64,000 nucleotides of DNA from NCBI GenBank assembly GCA_013399895.1, contig VXBA01005854.1:284192-348191 (forward strand), written 5' to 3'. Of this stretch, positions 1 through 15,500 are shown piece after piece (positions within the stretch are counted from its first letter, which is position 1; each line of letters starts with the position of its first letter). Below the pieces are notes generated by a model, which was not told where the DNA came from, did no database searches, and saw nothing but the letters and a program-made list of their open reading frames with translations. Source of the stretch: Serilophus lunatus. Its lineage: Eukaryota; Chordata; Aves; Passeriformes; Eurylaimidae. Both the position numbers and the translations under genes were made by a program.

Positions 1-641
1 GGCGGGAACCACCATTTTGCCGGAACCAAAGATTTTGAAAGAGGGGTGGAACCCGGACCGCTGGCCAATGCGAAGGGGGTGAAGCCAGGAAGAAGACGGC
101 GAGATTCACGCAGGACTTGGAGGGCTTAAAAAACCTGAAAGCCGAAGCCCTCCCTCTCTTCAGCTTCCTGCAAGATGGAGAGCAGCAGCATGGCTCCTCT
201 TCTCCTGACTTCCAGGTCCCGCGACTTGACTCCACCCACCTCCATTGGCACCAGAGCCAAGCCAGCACAACCGCAAGTGGAGAGCTTCTCCAAATAGTGC
301 CCCTGGGTTGGGGGGGGGTGCTTTTCATCGTGTTGTGTTTTTGCAGAGACTTCAAGGGCTGGGAGTGACTACCACCAGAAAGAGAGAGAGAGAAGAGGAA
401 CGGCTTTCCCTTCCCCCTGCTTTTCCTTGGCCAGCCTGCCTGGCCTTTGAAAATCAGTTTGTTTATTCCCTTTTTCCCTTTTGCGTGGCTTTGTCGGGTG
501 TAATTTTTGTGTGAAGTCTGGGGTTCCCTTAAATTGTTTTCTTTTCTTTGGTTGAGCCCCAGACGAATAAACTGTTTCCCTGTTGTTCAATTCTGTTCAG
601 TCTTCTCGTCACTGGTAAGCGTGATCCTAGTGAAAAAAACA
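1..641 (+). mobile_element. Endogenous retrovirus LTR, 3' part, cut by window edge
   Basis: A GC-richer block with a TATA-like GCTTAAAAAACC near 123-134 ends in an R-U5-like segment (CCCCAGACGAATAAACTGTT, poly(A) signal near 566). This resembles the R-U5 of the LTRs at 19.0-20.6 and 32.6-34.0 kb (CCCCAAACTGTTTCACTGTT and GATAAATAAACTGTT). The 3' end is placed near 641 by alignment of that tail and is uncertain by about 30 bp. Its left end is outside the window. I saw no retroviral coding sequence after it, so it is probably a solo LTR. Confidence 0.6.
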
Positions 642-2887
642 GTGGTCTTAAACTACCACATCCTCACAGTTATAAAAAATTACAGATGTTCTCCTCAGCA
701 ATGACAATTTATAGGCCTAGCATTCTGATTAATTGTATAGGACAATTTCTTTACTGCTGCCATTGCCATATCTTCTTTGACCTTAAAAAATATCCACATT
801 CTCTAATACCTTTGAATTGGCAAGTGCGTAGCCATCAGGCTGAGGAATGTGTTTTTGTCACTTGAGAGATGGTACTACTGCGAGTGGTCTGTGCAGTTTT
901 GGGTACCTTTCAGTTTAGATTAATCACAATTAAATTGTAAATAATATCAATATTATAATTTTAACCAGTAGGCACTTTGTATTTTCCAATTCCTTACGAA
1001 TCATTTGCTTTCTCAAATAACACAGGATCCCTTCTTTTGTCATGCAGAGGTTTAGCTTATGCTGTTTACACTCTTACAGAATCATATTCAATATTAAGAA
1101 CTGCATTTCTCATATCAGTGAAGCTTTCTGGAATATCTCTCTTCGTTTCTAGTAGTTATGTCAGGAACAGCAAAATCTGTATTATGTGATTGTTTAAAGT
1201 TTTTTTCCCCTGTTAATAGAAGATTCAGTTTTAACACTCAATTTGTTTCCTGATCAATTAAGCATTCTTAGATTCTTTGCAAACTGTATATCATAATTCA
1301 CAGTTTTAACAAAAAACATAATTTATTCTCTGTGGTTTCTGCACTGATTTTCACTTCTTTCTTCTCCCAGTTTGCTGTAGCTTCTTAAAAAAATTGAGCT
1401 TCAAGCCATGCATGAAAGATTGTTTCTCATGATGAAAGCACAAAGGCATTGTTGACTGCTATGCCAGATTTAAATTAATCTGTTGTCTTGGTTTTGACAT
1501 ATACCACCTGTACATGTTTGATATATGTAGTTCAATTTATATGATGATGATGGTTCCATTTGCTATTACCAACAGTAGTCATCATCATTAAAATAATAGC
1601 CCATTCAGTCTGGCAGCAGTAGTCTTTATATTAGTGTTTTACAAATTGAGTACACTCTGTCTTTTAATATATTTTTTAAATGTTCTGTAAACTAATAGTG
1701 CTTTGATACATGTATTTTAGATACATCCCTAGAAACAGTTTCACATTTTCATTTTAGAAAATCTTTAATCACTAGATGCTTTAGGAGAAAGTTATTCTGC
1801 AAGATGCCTCCACATAGGTTATTTCTTTCTCTAGGCACCTAAGAACCATGAAATCACCAAACTGAGTGTGACTTTTATCTCATATTGGATGTCATAAAAT
1901 TGCATCTTTTTGCTTACTAGTTATATTAATGACAGTTACATACTGTAGTAGCCTCAAGTCATGGAAAATCCTGTCCTTTCCTGAGCTATCAAAGATTTCT
2001 GCTTGTAATGTACAGCCTCGAACTTGTGCATTCATATACTTTCCCCAGTACTTTTAAATTAAAAACTCATTACAGTTGTTACTTTCCTCTCTGCAGTAAA
2101 TAAGATATGAAGGTCCCATATGGTGTCAGTGGGGTTTAAGAAACTACAGAAACCTTTACAATGCTGAGTTTAGATAGGAACAAAAAATGTGCTTCCTATA
2201 GCACCTTATAGGGGAACATAGAACCTTTTCTTGTATGTGCTAACTCTTGCATTGTAAATTCACTCTCAAGATCACTGCATTCTAGCTTCTCTATCTAGAT
2301 GGTCTCTAAACAGCCAGATTTACTGTTACTTTTATGCCATCCCTAGCTATATATTTGAGACCATGACTGGAAACTGAATGTTTTTGTTAGATGAAAAATG
2401 TTAAAATATGCTTCAGAGGCAAAATCACTTGGATTTGGGACATGAAAAATGTCAGTGGACATCTCCATTATTTCATTACATAGCAAACAAACTAGGATTT
2501 TGGCTGTTTATTTCATTTTTGGGTATTTGGTCTGCAAAGTGTGTTCCTGTCTTCCTATCAGTATGAATGCTTAATTCCCTGATCTGAACCTACCAGAAGG
2601 TGCCTTTCCAGCATCATTGCCTCTACTCAGGCTAGACAGACACCTCCTGCCAGGACAGGGGACAGGGCATGGGACTCACACATCACAAACATGAAGGTAT
2701 AGGGAAGCATTTGCACTACTTAAAAGATTGCCGAGAGCACTGGGGCACACTCAGACCTGGAACACCCAGCTCCCCCCAGAAGAGGTGTGCAAGAGAAGAA
2801 CCAAGACTCTTGGGAGGGGATGTGTATGTAAACCACATTTCTTGGAGGATAAATGTCACTAATTAGAATTAGAAGAGAATCACAGCC
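642..2887. other. AT-rich intergenic sequence, nothing recognised
   Basis: No exon, RNA gene or repeat family recognised. Open frames are shorter than 80 codons and lack family resemblance. Confidence 0.6.
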
Positions 2888-3580
2888 TCATAGAATCACA
2901 AAATGGATAAGGTTGGAAGGAGCACAGTGGGTCATCTGGCCCAACCTCCCTGCTCAAGCAGGATCATCCTGGAACACATTGCACAGGATCATGTCCAGAC
3001 AGTTCTTGAATATCTCCAATGAGGGAGACTCCACAAACTCTCTGGGCAATCTGTTCTAGCATGTGGTCACCCACACACTAAAAAGCAAAAAAGTTCTTCC
3101 TCACTCTCAGATGGAACTTCCTGTATGTCTGTTTCTGCCTGTTACCTCTTGTCCTCTTGTGCTTGGTACCATCAAGAAGAGCCTGCCTCTATCCTCTTGA
3201 TCGTCCCTTCAGATACTTATAGATATTGATTAAGTCCCCTCTCTCATTCGTCTCTTCTCAAGGCTGAACAGGTGCAACTCTCTCAGCTTTTCTTTGTAAG
3301 AGAGATGCTCCAGTCTTTTCATGATCTTTGCTGCCCTCACCTAAACCTGCTCCAGGAGCTCCATGTCTCTCTTGCACTGGAGAGCACAGAACTAGACACA
3401 GCACTCAAGATGTGGCCTCACCAGTGCTAAAAAGAGGGGCGGGATAACCTCCCTCGACCTGCTGGAAATGCTTTTCCTAATGCACCCTGGGATACCATTG
3501 GTCTTCTTGGCCACGAGGTCACATGGCTGGCTCATACATAGATTGCTGTCTATCAGGACTTCCAGGTCATTCTCTGCAGA
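2888..3580 (-). mobile_element. CR1 LINE 3' fragment, about 690 bp
   Basis: Starts CATAGAATCACAAAATGG with GGTTGGAAGGAGC. It continues through blocks typical of CR1 in reverse orientation: GAGGGAGACTCCACAA, CTCTTGTCCTCTTGTGC, AAGATGTGGCCTCACCAGTG and TTCCAGGTCATTCTCTGCAG. 5'-truncated, non-coding now. Confidence 0.93.
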
Positions 3581-6500
3581 ACAAGCAGAACATTTTGGGA
3601 TGCATTATGGTTAGATAGAATTTCATAGATATGTATTAACCTTTATAAGCATCTAATATTCTATTTTACCTCTTGCACTGTGGTTCATCTGTTGCACTGA
3701 TTGCTGGTTAATCACATGGTGTTAATAAATCAATAAACTGCTTTGATTCTGATTTGGTTTAAATTATATGGACTGAGCAGTTTTTGCCTGAGATATCCAT
3801 TGGTGACTTTGATTAGCAGCCCAACTGCATCCTATTTCTCATTTTAAAGAAACAAAAGATTCCTACCCAGGGCAGGAGCTAGATCCCCCAATACAAGTTT
3901 CTGCTCAGTTCTCACTGAAACTATTCATTATAGCAAAAGTTTTTAGTACTGCTGACTCATTAGTAATCATTTTTACCCTTCTTTATTCAGAGAAGTAACT
4001 GAAGCACAAGTGCAAACAAAGAAACTCAATAAACATAATTTTGGCATCATTACATTCTTTTAAATAGAGGAAGACTCCTCCACAAAAGTAATGAGGTCAG
4101 ATCATGTCATATCCTGATACACTGTGAGAAACATATACATGTATTTAACTTGAAGATAACATTTCTGTGTTAATTCAGACAGAAAGTTTTTTTCTCCTTA
4201 CAGTGTAGTTGTCTGTTTTCCAATAAATAAGCTTTTTCATGCACAAAATATATATACATATGATTCTGTGCTATATTACAGTCTGCTAAGTGTCATGAAT
4301 AATAATGTTATCTGTCAGATTAAAAGTATTTCACAAGTACTTAATAAACACAGACCTTTGATAGGACTTTGATATTTCCAATAGAGTGATTCCTCAGTTA
4401 GCCAAGCAGGTTTTTTTCTCTCTGATCCACTATCCAGATCATTCTGACCTTAAAAAACCCAAATGAGGCCATGGCTAAGTGGACCGTTTTTCATTCCTTT
4501 CAGTGATATCTGTTCTGAATGCCAATTTATTCATCTGTCATTTTCAGTATTCCTACACAGCACGAAATAATTTCATTTGTTTGTAGCTTTTAGAAAAGTG
4601 CTTTCTGAGGAAGGCTAGGTCAGAAAAGGTCCCAAGTCCACAGTTCTGCTGTTGTAGTTGCACGTCCCTGCTGGGTGTCTGCACAGTGTGGCTGAGGAAG
4701 CTGCTGGTCTGACTGCAGAGAGGGAAAACAAGAGAAGTCAAAGTAACAAACAGATTGGAGGGATTGGAGAGAGAACAAGAGGAGGGAAGGCAGTGAGATC
4801 TGGGTGTGAAAGGGGAATTCAGCAGATTGGAGGAACAGGAGGCTAGAACAGGGATTTTTTAAGTAGACAGGAACTGGGAACTCAAAATGGGACAAAAATG
4901 TAGCAAGAAGCGCAAGAGAAATGGGGAATGAGAGTTACTGGGTGGCAGGAAGCTATGACCATTAATTGCATGCAAGTGAAGCTCTCAAGCCAGCAACCCA
5001 GAAAATAAAGAAAAATAACATAATCCTCAGACTTTCAGCCATCCATTGCACTAGTGAAAGGAGAAAAAAAAAAAAAAAAAGTGTGATCATGTAACAAGAG
5101 GTTACGTTCTGAAGTATAAAATCTGCTGAGAAACTGAAGCTCACTGAGGAGTTTTGTACCTTTTGAATCCTTCACTTTGCAACTTTAATAATCTATTTTC
5201 TTACTGGGAAGTTTCAAGCCTGAAGTTAGATATATATGTTACCCCAGAAGCCCCAAAGCGTTTACAACATAAAAGCACAACTGCTGGTACAAGGATTTAG
5301 TCGTGTACGGTATCACCAAACCAGAAGTCAAGCACATGCTGATATGCTTTTTTTATCACTTTTGAAGCATTGGCCAGCTGGCAGCTGTCAGGGCAACTTT
5401 ACAGGGCAATGGATGTCTTACCAGGGTTACTGCTGACCAAGCAAAAAGGAGGCAGCAGATGATACCTCAGAGAGCCAAGTAACTATATTGGAAGGTGCAA
5501 GGCAGGCAAACCAGGTTAAATAATAAAAAATAAAAGGAATTAGATTCTAAAATGTTTGTAACAGGACTTGAGGGTGAGGACAAGGACTTTGACCTTGATG
5601 TGGTAGAACAGGAAAAGCAAGCCCTTAATCACCCTTGCAAGATCTTAAACAGCTGTTCCAGTCTTCAAGCAGATATTCATACAGTCTGACAATTTGGTTA
5701 GCCTTTCAATTAATAAAATATTTTATGAGGAATCAGGTGTATCTCCAAGTTCTCATCTTTTACGTAGGCTTTAATTAAACACTTGCAGTCTTGCTTGGAC
5801 TATATATGCTGAAAAATAATTCACCTTTTCTAAAATGAATCATTAAAAATAACTTTGCACCGAATTTCCAACCAGAGAGGAGCACAGGAAGTGCACCTGC
5901 CTCAGTACAGTTTTAATATCCTGGTGTAGAATGAATTTTTATTTTCCAAAGTTCTGGTTTTCAAAACTTAAGACACCTTTCCTTAAACTTTCCTTCAGAT
6001 ATTGCTTGCGACATAAAAGAAGAAAATTTTCTTCAAGAAATATCCAATCATAGTACTTCCCAGAATTAGGGAGAGTTCCTTATCAATTAGTGATACTGTT
6101 CTGTTTTGCAGAAGTTAAACACAGTAACGAGTCTCTCTTTCAGCTCTCAGGTAAGGAGATGGGCACAGTAGGCCTCTTACTAATGTCCAAAAAGCCTCCA
6201 CCCAGACTCTACTTACACCAACAGTTGCCCAAAAGCTGAATGTTTGAGATCAGCCAAAATGAGTGCTCACAAGTGTTCCTAACATAACATTACCTGCCTC
6301 GTGGACATTGGTATGCCAAGTTACCCTTTGATCCCAAGAGTACTGCACATTGAAACAAACCTAAAGGGTTAATGAAAAGGAAACTCATGAAGGATAGTGG
6401 CTACAGGACTCAATACAGCTCTGATTTTTTAATCATCAAGAAATCATATAAATATTGTGGGTTTGCAGTCTACTAGATTCCAACATTTTCATATCTATAT

Positions 6501-9500
6501 TTAATAAAATATTAACAGCAACACAGTACAGATCTAGCTCCTGTGGCTAAAATAAGAACTTCAGGGAAAGTCACTACCATTTTATGGAAGCCTGTATGTC
6601 AGGTTAAAACCCGTGATACTTGCCTTTACCTGCAGCTGAGGCCTTTGAACACTTTCAGGACTTTACTTCCAATTACCACTGGGATAGAATGCATCATCAA
6701 CACCCACTTAAGCTAAACACATGCTTTTATGTATAGCTGATATCAAAATGTTTGACATTTAGCAGTTTTATACTAAGCTACATTTTTTTATAGAAGAAAT
6801 TGATGGAAAGAACCTAACATTAGTACTGGCAAGGTTAAAAGTGCCCAGTATTGGTTAGCCATACTGCTGGCATCACCCTCAGTGTCCCCTGGCACACAGC
6901 AGCACATGGAATGTGCCAGTCCCCTGGACATATATAATGACTGATTTTCATTGGGTACATTAAGTAATGTGATGAGATTGCAAAGTAGAGCCTGTGGATG
7001 CAAGAGGATTAGGACAAGCATTTGCAAATTAATGATTGTATACTCCTGTATATACTGAAATGGATAAATAAATAAATACTGGAAGGGGACAAAAAAAATG
7101 AGATCTTGGGAACAGATTTCAGAGGATAAAAGCTGCACATGGTAGAAGTGATCTACATGTAACACAGAAGTAATTTCTCAAATTATGCATGAATTCATTC
7201 TAAATGTTCAAGCATTGATGAAACTTCAAGACAAAGGTGACACTCAGAAAATGTAACATAGGTAAAAACATTGGGCCTCCCATTATTTTGCTAAATAAAA
7301 GTATAGAGAAAATATCTCATGAAATTTAGGCAAATATTTAATGAAATGTACTCATACATTTTGTCCCACATTTTAATTCACGTATTGCTTTTGCGCCTAG
7401 AATATGTAAGTGAACTGCAGGTGATGCTGAATGGAAGTGTGATAAAATGTCATTTTAGATCTTTCATTGTTTGTATTCAGGATCTGCATTTTTCAATAAA
7501 CACTCTTATAATAAAAAAGGATATTTATTTGAGAAATCCTTCCCTTGAAAAATATTCATATCCTGATTTTTCTAGTACCTAGTGTTAAAAAAAAAAATCC
7601 AAGAAAAATTGAAGGCTGTACTATTCAGATACTGTTTGCCAATAATATGGCAATAAAATATGTGGAGTTGGAATTAAAGACTTTAATAGGTTCAAAACAA
7701 ATATACCATTGGTCTGGAAATGAAAAATTAATCAGTAAGAGTACATAATACCACCATGTTTGACACTAAACTAATAGTGGAAAGGGTTGGGAAAATAAGG
7801 AACAGTAATGTGGTTTTAATATTTTAGTATACCATCATCTCATTTAGGAAGTACATGTAAGAATTTTGCATGTTCTTTAATAGTGATCAATACAGCTTTT
7901 ACAGTGATTCTGTACCACAGTGATTCTCCACAGCAAAAATGCAGAGCATGATTTATTTGTTTTATAAATACAAACAGACAAAATATAACTTTTCCAGAAA
8001 TAATTTGGTTGCTGTAAATTGCAGTCATAACCTCAGGAGTTCTTCGTGATAAAAACAGAAATTCAAGGACAACTTATTATTTTGTACAATATATTGAGCA
8101 AAGCGTTCCTTCCAGCTCAATAAAAATGATATATGCTAATATCTTACCTTGTAATTAAACCAAAAAAACAAACATAATCATACAAACCCACATTTTTTCT
8201 CAGCTTCTCTATTTTCTCTCTGATTCTCTTTTGAGTTTTTTCCTTACTGATTAGATTTTTACTAACAAACATCATTCACTAATACATTATGCAAAATTAT
8301 GGTTTGAGTATATCAGTGGGGTTTTTTTATTTTTTATTACACTGTTTTCTTCCTGTATAGATAGATTAAGATTTTTATACAAAGACAACTGCAAATACAG
8401 TTGATTACTAGAATGGGTGAATAATGTTCAATATCTATAGTAATTAAAATTTATCTCCCAGTCAATACACAGTCTGCAGCAAATTGCAAAACATATATAA
8501 ATGTATGTAAAACATACATTTATTTTTAGCTTTACACCCAGTTTTTCCAAATTATTTTTGCTTGTAATTTGCAAATAGCTTGTTAAAAATATTATAATAA
8601 TACCAGGAAATTTTGATTGGTTCCACATACAGGCTATTTTTCTGCTATCTGATTAATTTCACTTCAGCATTTGTTTTTCAAATGCAAATGCACTTTTTTG
8701 TCAGTAAAAAAAGATTGTGTGGTGGAATATCTATAAGCAGATTAAATTTCCTAAATCATCTTAATTACTGAAAAACAAATTAATTTTGATAGCTTTTAAA
8801 TCTGTAGGTTTTTTGTAAAGTTTTCTCTGTGATTATTGAAATGACAAGTAGAAAAATCTGTGTCTATTGACCGGAAAAGTAGATGTGCTTTCCAGCACAC
8901 CATGTAGCTTTGGAGCTTATTTTAGTTTTGACCTGGTTCATCCACACAAGTACCTTTCATGCTGAAATCAAGATACAGAATAGAAAGCACAGGTCATGTC
9001 CCAAGGACTCAAGGTTGGACTATGCATGAGAATTCAAAAGTCAGAAAAGACTGCTGGATTAAACATGAACTACACTGCTTAGCTGTCATTATTCAAGGTA
9101 ACACTGTGTTTTTCTTTTTCTCATATAAGCATGAATTCTTTTGGTGTAAATACTCACACACTTTCAGGTTAAATTTACACAAGGATTTTCAGGGAAGTTT
9201 AATATTAAGCTATCACATAGTCAAATAGTAAAATATTGAAGGCAATTAAATTAAGGTGATAGATGAATAGAGACAAACCAAATGTCTTTTAAAAGTTTAT
9301 TACTGATGTTCAGTTTTTATTGTTACTTGATAATGTCTGTGAATCTAAGGAAATCCTCTAAGATCATATGAGGATTTCCATCTCCTCACAGCTCCTTGCA
9401 AAGTTTGGTCCCTTATAGTCTTGCGTGTCTTCAGAACATTGTTGCAGCTTAAAGAATGGTCCTCATAATCAGAGTCTTATTGTGGTCTATTTAACTTTGC

Positions 9501-12500
9501 TTAAAAAAGAAAACCAAATCTTGGAAAAACAAAAAAGTATCATTTTAAGGTTTGCATTATGCAGGTGTTGCAGGCAAGCAACAAATTTTTTCACGCTGAA
9601 ACTCATTTGCTGCCCTGAACATACTCAGACATACTGATGCCTATTCAGGATGTGGGTATGACTGCACCCAAACATAGAGAGGTCAAGCTGAGTGCTCCTT
9701 CTCTCAGCTGGGAATTGGCATAGGGACCTGAGGATAAACAAAGACATAAGGGAAAGGTGCCAGGACTTTCTGGCCAGAGGAAGCACCCATCTATCTGAAT
9801 GCTAAATGCAGCATTTTCCTTCTTAATGACTGGATATGGATAACCTGGTGACTTGATATTCAAGTATACTGCTACAAAATGATAGCCCTGATAGCATCCT
9901 TTTTTTAACCCCCTCTCCAAATATTGCTTGCATTTCTGAATTAAATTTAATACCTTAGCTAGAAGCACTCACTTTTTCATCTTTGATGAGGACAGCTACA
10001 AATTTGTAATCTTGTCTTATTGTATCAGTTTGTGACCACATAGAAAACTGCAGTTACTCATGAGAAGGAAGAATGTCGCAACCTCCTTAAAAGAGCATAT
10101 TCATATTATTCCATCAGGTATCCAGTTTTCCCATTTCTTTGACACTCTGTCTGTTAGCATTCTAGTCGGCATTGCCAGGCATGACTTAGAACCATCTTCA
10201 CACACTCTGAATGTGTTGTTCTGTCAGCTCTTGCAAGAAGTATTCCCCAGTAGAGAATAACTTCCTTGTTTAATCTGCAGAAGTGGTAAAAATGCAATAC
10301 TATGCTAGGTCTTCAGAGCTCTTGGGTTTTAGTTCTACTTTACTCAGATAACAGAGGAATCTTCTTTCAAGGATCAAAAATAGAAAGCCTAATTTAAGAG
10401 TAGATTTTATGTTCCCTTTTAAGAATGCCTAAATTTTGTACTCTTAAGGAGAGAAATTCACTTGCTCGTTGTTTTTTTTTTTACTATTTTGTTGTAATAT
10501 ACCACCTAAATTCCAGCCACTATGTTTTCATCTATTTAATCTGACAAGCCATATATAAAGATTCAGTTCAGTGTTTATCACAGTACAAAAGTTATAAAGT
10601 TTTAAAAAATGTGGTTTCAAATATAATAGAAATGGTGACATGCCCTAACCTGTTGTGGCAGTAACAACATTGCTATAATATAAAAGGTTACAAAGACATA
10701 TTGGCAGTCCAGGTGGTTTGCACTGCTATGATTGCTCCTTTTGTAGGTTTGGAATACAGCTCAGTCCATCAGGATCACATATTGCCAAATGAGGGGACAG
10801 CAGTCAGGAAATAATCTTCCAAATGAAAAGATTTTTTTGTCTCTCTCTTAAAAGACAGGTAATGACATTTTCTGAGCTGCAAGGCCAAGTCTAGGAGAAG
10901 CTACTGGACCAGTCAGTGTCAGTTAGATCTCTCATCCTAGGAAGAAAAGTGCTGTTGCGGAGAATTACTATATTGTTGCATAGCAAAGACTAATCAAGGG
11001 TGGATAGGGATGTTTGTCCAGAGACAGAGAAGGAACTGCTCTGATATGTGATGGTGGTATGCAAAGTACTTCCAACATACAAAAGGCAATGTGATAAAGA
11101 GGATACTATATTTAAACTGTCAGCATTATGATCACTGAGAATAGAGTAAGGAATGCATAGGTGGATAAAGGAGGAATGTAAAAATCACTTTTTTATATAT
11201 CTTGCTAGTGAAGCAAAATTTTCAAGGGTGTTTACACTCAAAGATTACCTAAAATTTAATAAATAGGTATGCAAAAACTAAAATTGAAAGAATAGGTATA
11301 AAATAGAGCAATTACCCAGATGCTAGGGAACAAGAGAAGATAAGAAAGAAATCTACCAAAGAGTTGGATATTTCAATAAACATTTTAGCATAGATGTATG
11401 GAAAGTCTTCAAGACTACTCATCCACAGCCAAATAAAAGAGACTAGAAAGCTGCCTTCATACTGCACTGTGCTGGGTCCGAGGCATCCTCCAAGTCCATG
11501 CTAATAGAACCTTGTGTTTCTGAATCCCACTGTTTTACTAAGTTTAGAGGTCTGAAATATTTTAAGGTTTATTTTGCAATCCCTCAGTGTGGCATTTTAG
11601 CAGTGTGAAACTAGTCTTTGCTTTGGGGGTGTATTATTCCACTAAATTATGAATGAATAGAATATAGAGTTGCTGGAGAAACTCCTGGAACTGTTCTGAA
11701 AACCTGTCCTGAGAGGAGAGAATCAAGACCTCACTCAGCCTTATGCATATTGATTTTAGAAATGGCTCCTGTGCATAAACTCTCCCAAGCTTTACCTAGC
11801 CATACCCCAAAAAGTGGTAATTGACCTGGGCCATTATCCTGTTAGTTGAAGGCTAGCTATTCAGCACCAGGCATAACCACAGTCCAATATTCTAGTTCAT
11901 TCCTTCTCCCTTTTTAGCAAGGCAGACATAGTTTAAAAGACTGTATACAATATCTCGCCTTCTGGAAATCTGACCAAAATTTCAAAGCCAGGGTCTCATT
12001 CTGTCATTATCTCCCCTTTGAGTTGTGGCTGTCCTTCAAGGTTCTGATCATCATTATCTTTCCAGACCCTAATGAGTGTTCATTGATACTAGAAAGCTAC
12101 ATTAGTTTTTGTCTGCCGGTCACTGAGAGTACTGCCATCAACAACGACATTATGCCCTTCAGCAAACTCTCAAATTGTGGAGAGGCCCTGTGTGACAAGG
12201 CTTCGGCTGTGTCATTCTTATTGTTATAGGTGGGCCTGAAACATTTTTAATTTTTAAGCTTCCTTACAATAAGCAGTAGTCACTATTTCCAAGGTGAAAA
12301 CACAATAGCAGGACATACAGTGGGTTAATTATTCAACAAGAAATTTTTTCATCCAGAACACAACAACTGTAGTAAAGAATGACTACAAGTCAACAGTGTA
12401 ACAAAGAGTAGGAAGCAGCACTTGCAAGCAGTTAACACAGGCCCCTCAGTCCTTCAAGTATTTGCTGAGATTCTACTGAAACAAATCTATAGAGTTAAGG

Positions 12501-15500
12501 ATATTCCCTCTCCACAGCTCTAAAGCTCTGACAGTGCAACCCAAAGCTACTGCTAGCTCATTTTTAGTATTATAAACACCTGTGAATTCCTGAAGTTATG
12601 GTAATGAATTGTAAAATCCAGTACACAGGCACAAGATGTCTAAAATAATCTTTGAAGTCTCTTATACTTTCTTCTTTTTTTCTCTGTTTCCTCCTTAAGG
12701 ACAAGGCTACAAATCATGGTTTTTTCTGCAAGACAAACTTATTCCAAGGTTTTTCACAAGCCATCTAACCAAAACCAGGCACAGCCTGATCAGGTGACCC
12801 AAGAAAAGAAATTTTGAAGTGGAGGTTTACAGACGATTACTAATTGTCCTCATGAGGAATTTATGTCCTTATCCAAAGCCCATCTTTCAGAGAAAGCAAT
12901 AAGGATAAACCTGTTTTATGTGACAGACAAAGGCAAAAAGAAATGGACAAGAGGAAAAGAAAACAAGCTTTAAAAGGAGCAGGACTGGGAAAAAACATTT
13001 AGTCCACAAAACATGGAAAGAGGTCAGATTTGGTGAAAAGAGGGGAAACATCAAGAGAGGCAATATTTGAACCATGAGAGCTGCCAGAAAAAGATTAAAT
13101 ACCATTAAATACCATTTTACTGTAGTCTCCTATAATTTTACATGTGGTTTTATTTCAACTACATACAAAGGACACTGTTCAAGATTTTCTAAGTATTGGT
13201 AGTATGAAAAAAAGAAAGAATAAATAGTGAAATCCTTGAAGAACAGGCATCTGGTAATGACAACAGGCTCCCCTCCTCACTCCAGAGCTGGGTAGCATGA
13301 GAAGACATTGAGAAGAGGGAAGTCCTGCCAAGCATGCACAGCAAAGCTGTTGAACAGCTGCACAATCCCCTGATGTCCAGCAGGTTCCTGTGCAAAACCT
13401 GCTTTTGGCATGAGATATGTTCTGTGAACATAAAAAATGTTGTCAAATACTTCTGAAGTCACAAAATTGGATTTTACTTTCAGAAGACTTAAACTGAAAA
13501 ATTCATTATCACTTCTCAAAAATCTGAGCTATTTTTCATTCTCAATACCTCAAGGCAAAATGGCCTTTTTCCCTAAACTGACTGAGCTTCATTTGTGCTT
13601 TTGTGTTCAGATGGAGAAAAGACTTAAGGGATTGTGCTCTGACCTAGACCCACTGATTCTCCTTCTTAACATATAAATGCATATAATACATCTAGAGACA
13701 TATATAAGTACATCTTTATTTCTACATGCACATAGAAACACCCACACACATACACTATTATTCCTTTTCCTTCTTTTCATTTGTAATTAACAACAACATA
13801 GCCTGCAAAATGAATTTGTCTTAGCAGTGTAATTATGTGACATGTACTTAAAATGAAATTAAGTACTCCTACAATTTATGGTGGAGTCATCTGACCATAT
13901 CTGTTTAAGGCTCGTACCAGTGAAGTCAAAAGACCTCTGATAAAAGCAAATAGGTCCTGTTATGTTGTGTTACAGATTTAAATCAAGTAGCTGCATGGAA
14001 GTGAAGGATTTATATCAACATAAAATCAATATAAGAACCAAAATCCAAGCCTATAAAATGTAAATGGTGTCCAAAATTGACACAAGTTATTTAACTCTGT
14101 TGATTTCTCAGTAGAAAATCTGTGAAGTGCAGATGGGAAACATTTTTTTTCAACATAGTCTTGAAATGCTGCCTGCTGGTCTTGGCTTTTGGGGTTTCTT
14201 TACTTTGGCAGCCAGTGAAACATGGTTGATGTTGAGCCTGTTATGTTGAAATAAGGCCACACTAGCACATACTAGACCATTCATTCATCTCATTATTCCA
14301 TTAAATCTTTAGTCCTGAGAGAGGTTCAACACTCTTAGATTTTTTACCTGCCTGTCAGGTAAAGGAGCCAACTGAAGTAAAAAGGTATCACTCTAGCTTC
14401 TGTACCACATCTGTTAAAAAGCTCCAATGCCTCAGCCATTGCAGTCGTGTGTTGATTTACAGGCCCAATTTTGGCTCATTTAGGAAAAGCATTGGATTAG
14501 ACTTTTTCAATAGGCACATCCTACTTTGTGACACTGAGGATACAAGCCAAGCAACATCTTTTCAAAGTGCTTAAGAGAGCTGTGCAACTGCCTTCTCCGT
14601 GGTAGTGGTGGACAGTAGAATAGGGACCCTGGCACATTACAAACTTGTATGATGTATGAGATCTTTGAGTAAATTGGATTCATCTTTAGCCACACAAGAA
14701 TTATTTTTAAAGCATCGATAAGGCTTTTCTAGTTTGGAAAGAATAGCAAATATTTCTAGCATTACTTGCTTGCCCATGCACAGGCCTTTAGACCCTTTAG
14801 ATGTCTTAGGCTGCCTCATTTGGAAAGACATAAGTATGAATAACTTTATAACTGCCAGCCTCTTATGGATATCTCTCAGATACAACAAGGTACTTACCTC
14901 AAAAGGTAGTAAATGTTCATTTTTAAATGTCTGGATCAGACCTTTACACTATGGAATTCATGCCATGTCTTTATCCGTAATAGAGTAAGTAAATCACCCT
15001 TCTGAGGTCACTGCTTCATGTTATTGTCTGCAGTTGCCTTTCATTTTCTAGGTAACATTCAAAGAAAGATGATTCCTCTTAATATTTTTAGTCTGAGGCT
15101 TTCAAAAAACCTGTTGTTTTTTTCCTCAATACTTAGATTATGCTCTTGGGAGAAAAAAGTCATAAACTATTATGCTGCTGGTGCAGTTCATCTTCCTCAC
15201 CCTTTCTGTTTCTCTACTAACAGTTCCTCTACTTGTAAAATGAGGAACCAATACCCCACTTTGAGACTTATGACTAGAAAAGACATGTAGGAGCTAAGTA
15301 TTAGTATCAGTACAGACTTACTCAGACTTGTCATATTTACTTAGTAAAAGCAGTAGCTCATTAAACCACACTAGGATAATGAGCAATCATCTGAGTCTGT
15401 GCAAATGAATTAGCCTGGTTTAAATATTTTGACAAAATTTCTTGGCCAAACATGGTACTTCATACTACAATGCCTTTTCATTTAGAATAGGATGACTGCA

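Noticed and set aside
117..514. Short plus-strand frames at the window start as a possible gene or viral protein
   Set aside because: They fall in LTR sequence upstream of R-U5; no recognisable protein.
6788..7165. 125-codon minus-strand frame in the desert
   Set aside because: No domain, no exon-like splice context, AT-rich chance composition.
9645..9968. 107-codon minus-strand frame
   Set aside because: Composition not gene-like, no recognisable family, no neighbouring exons.
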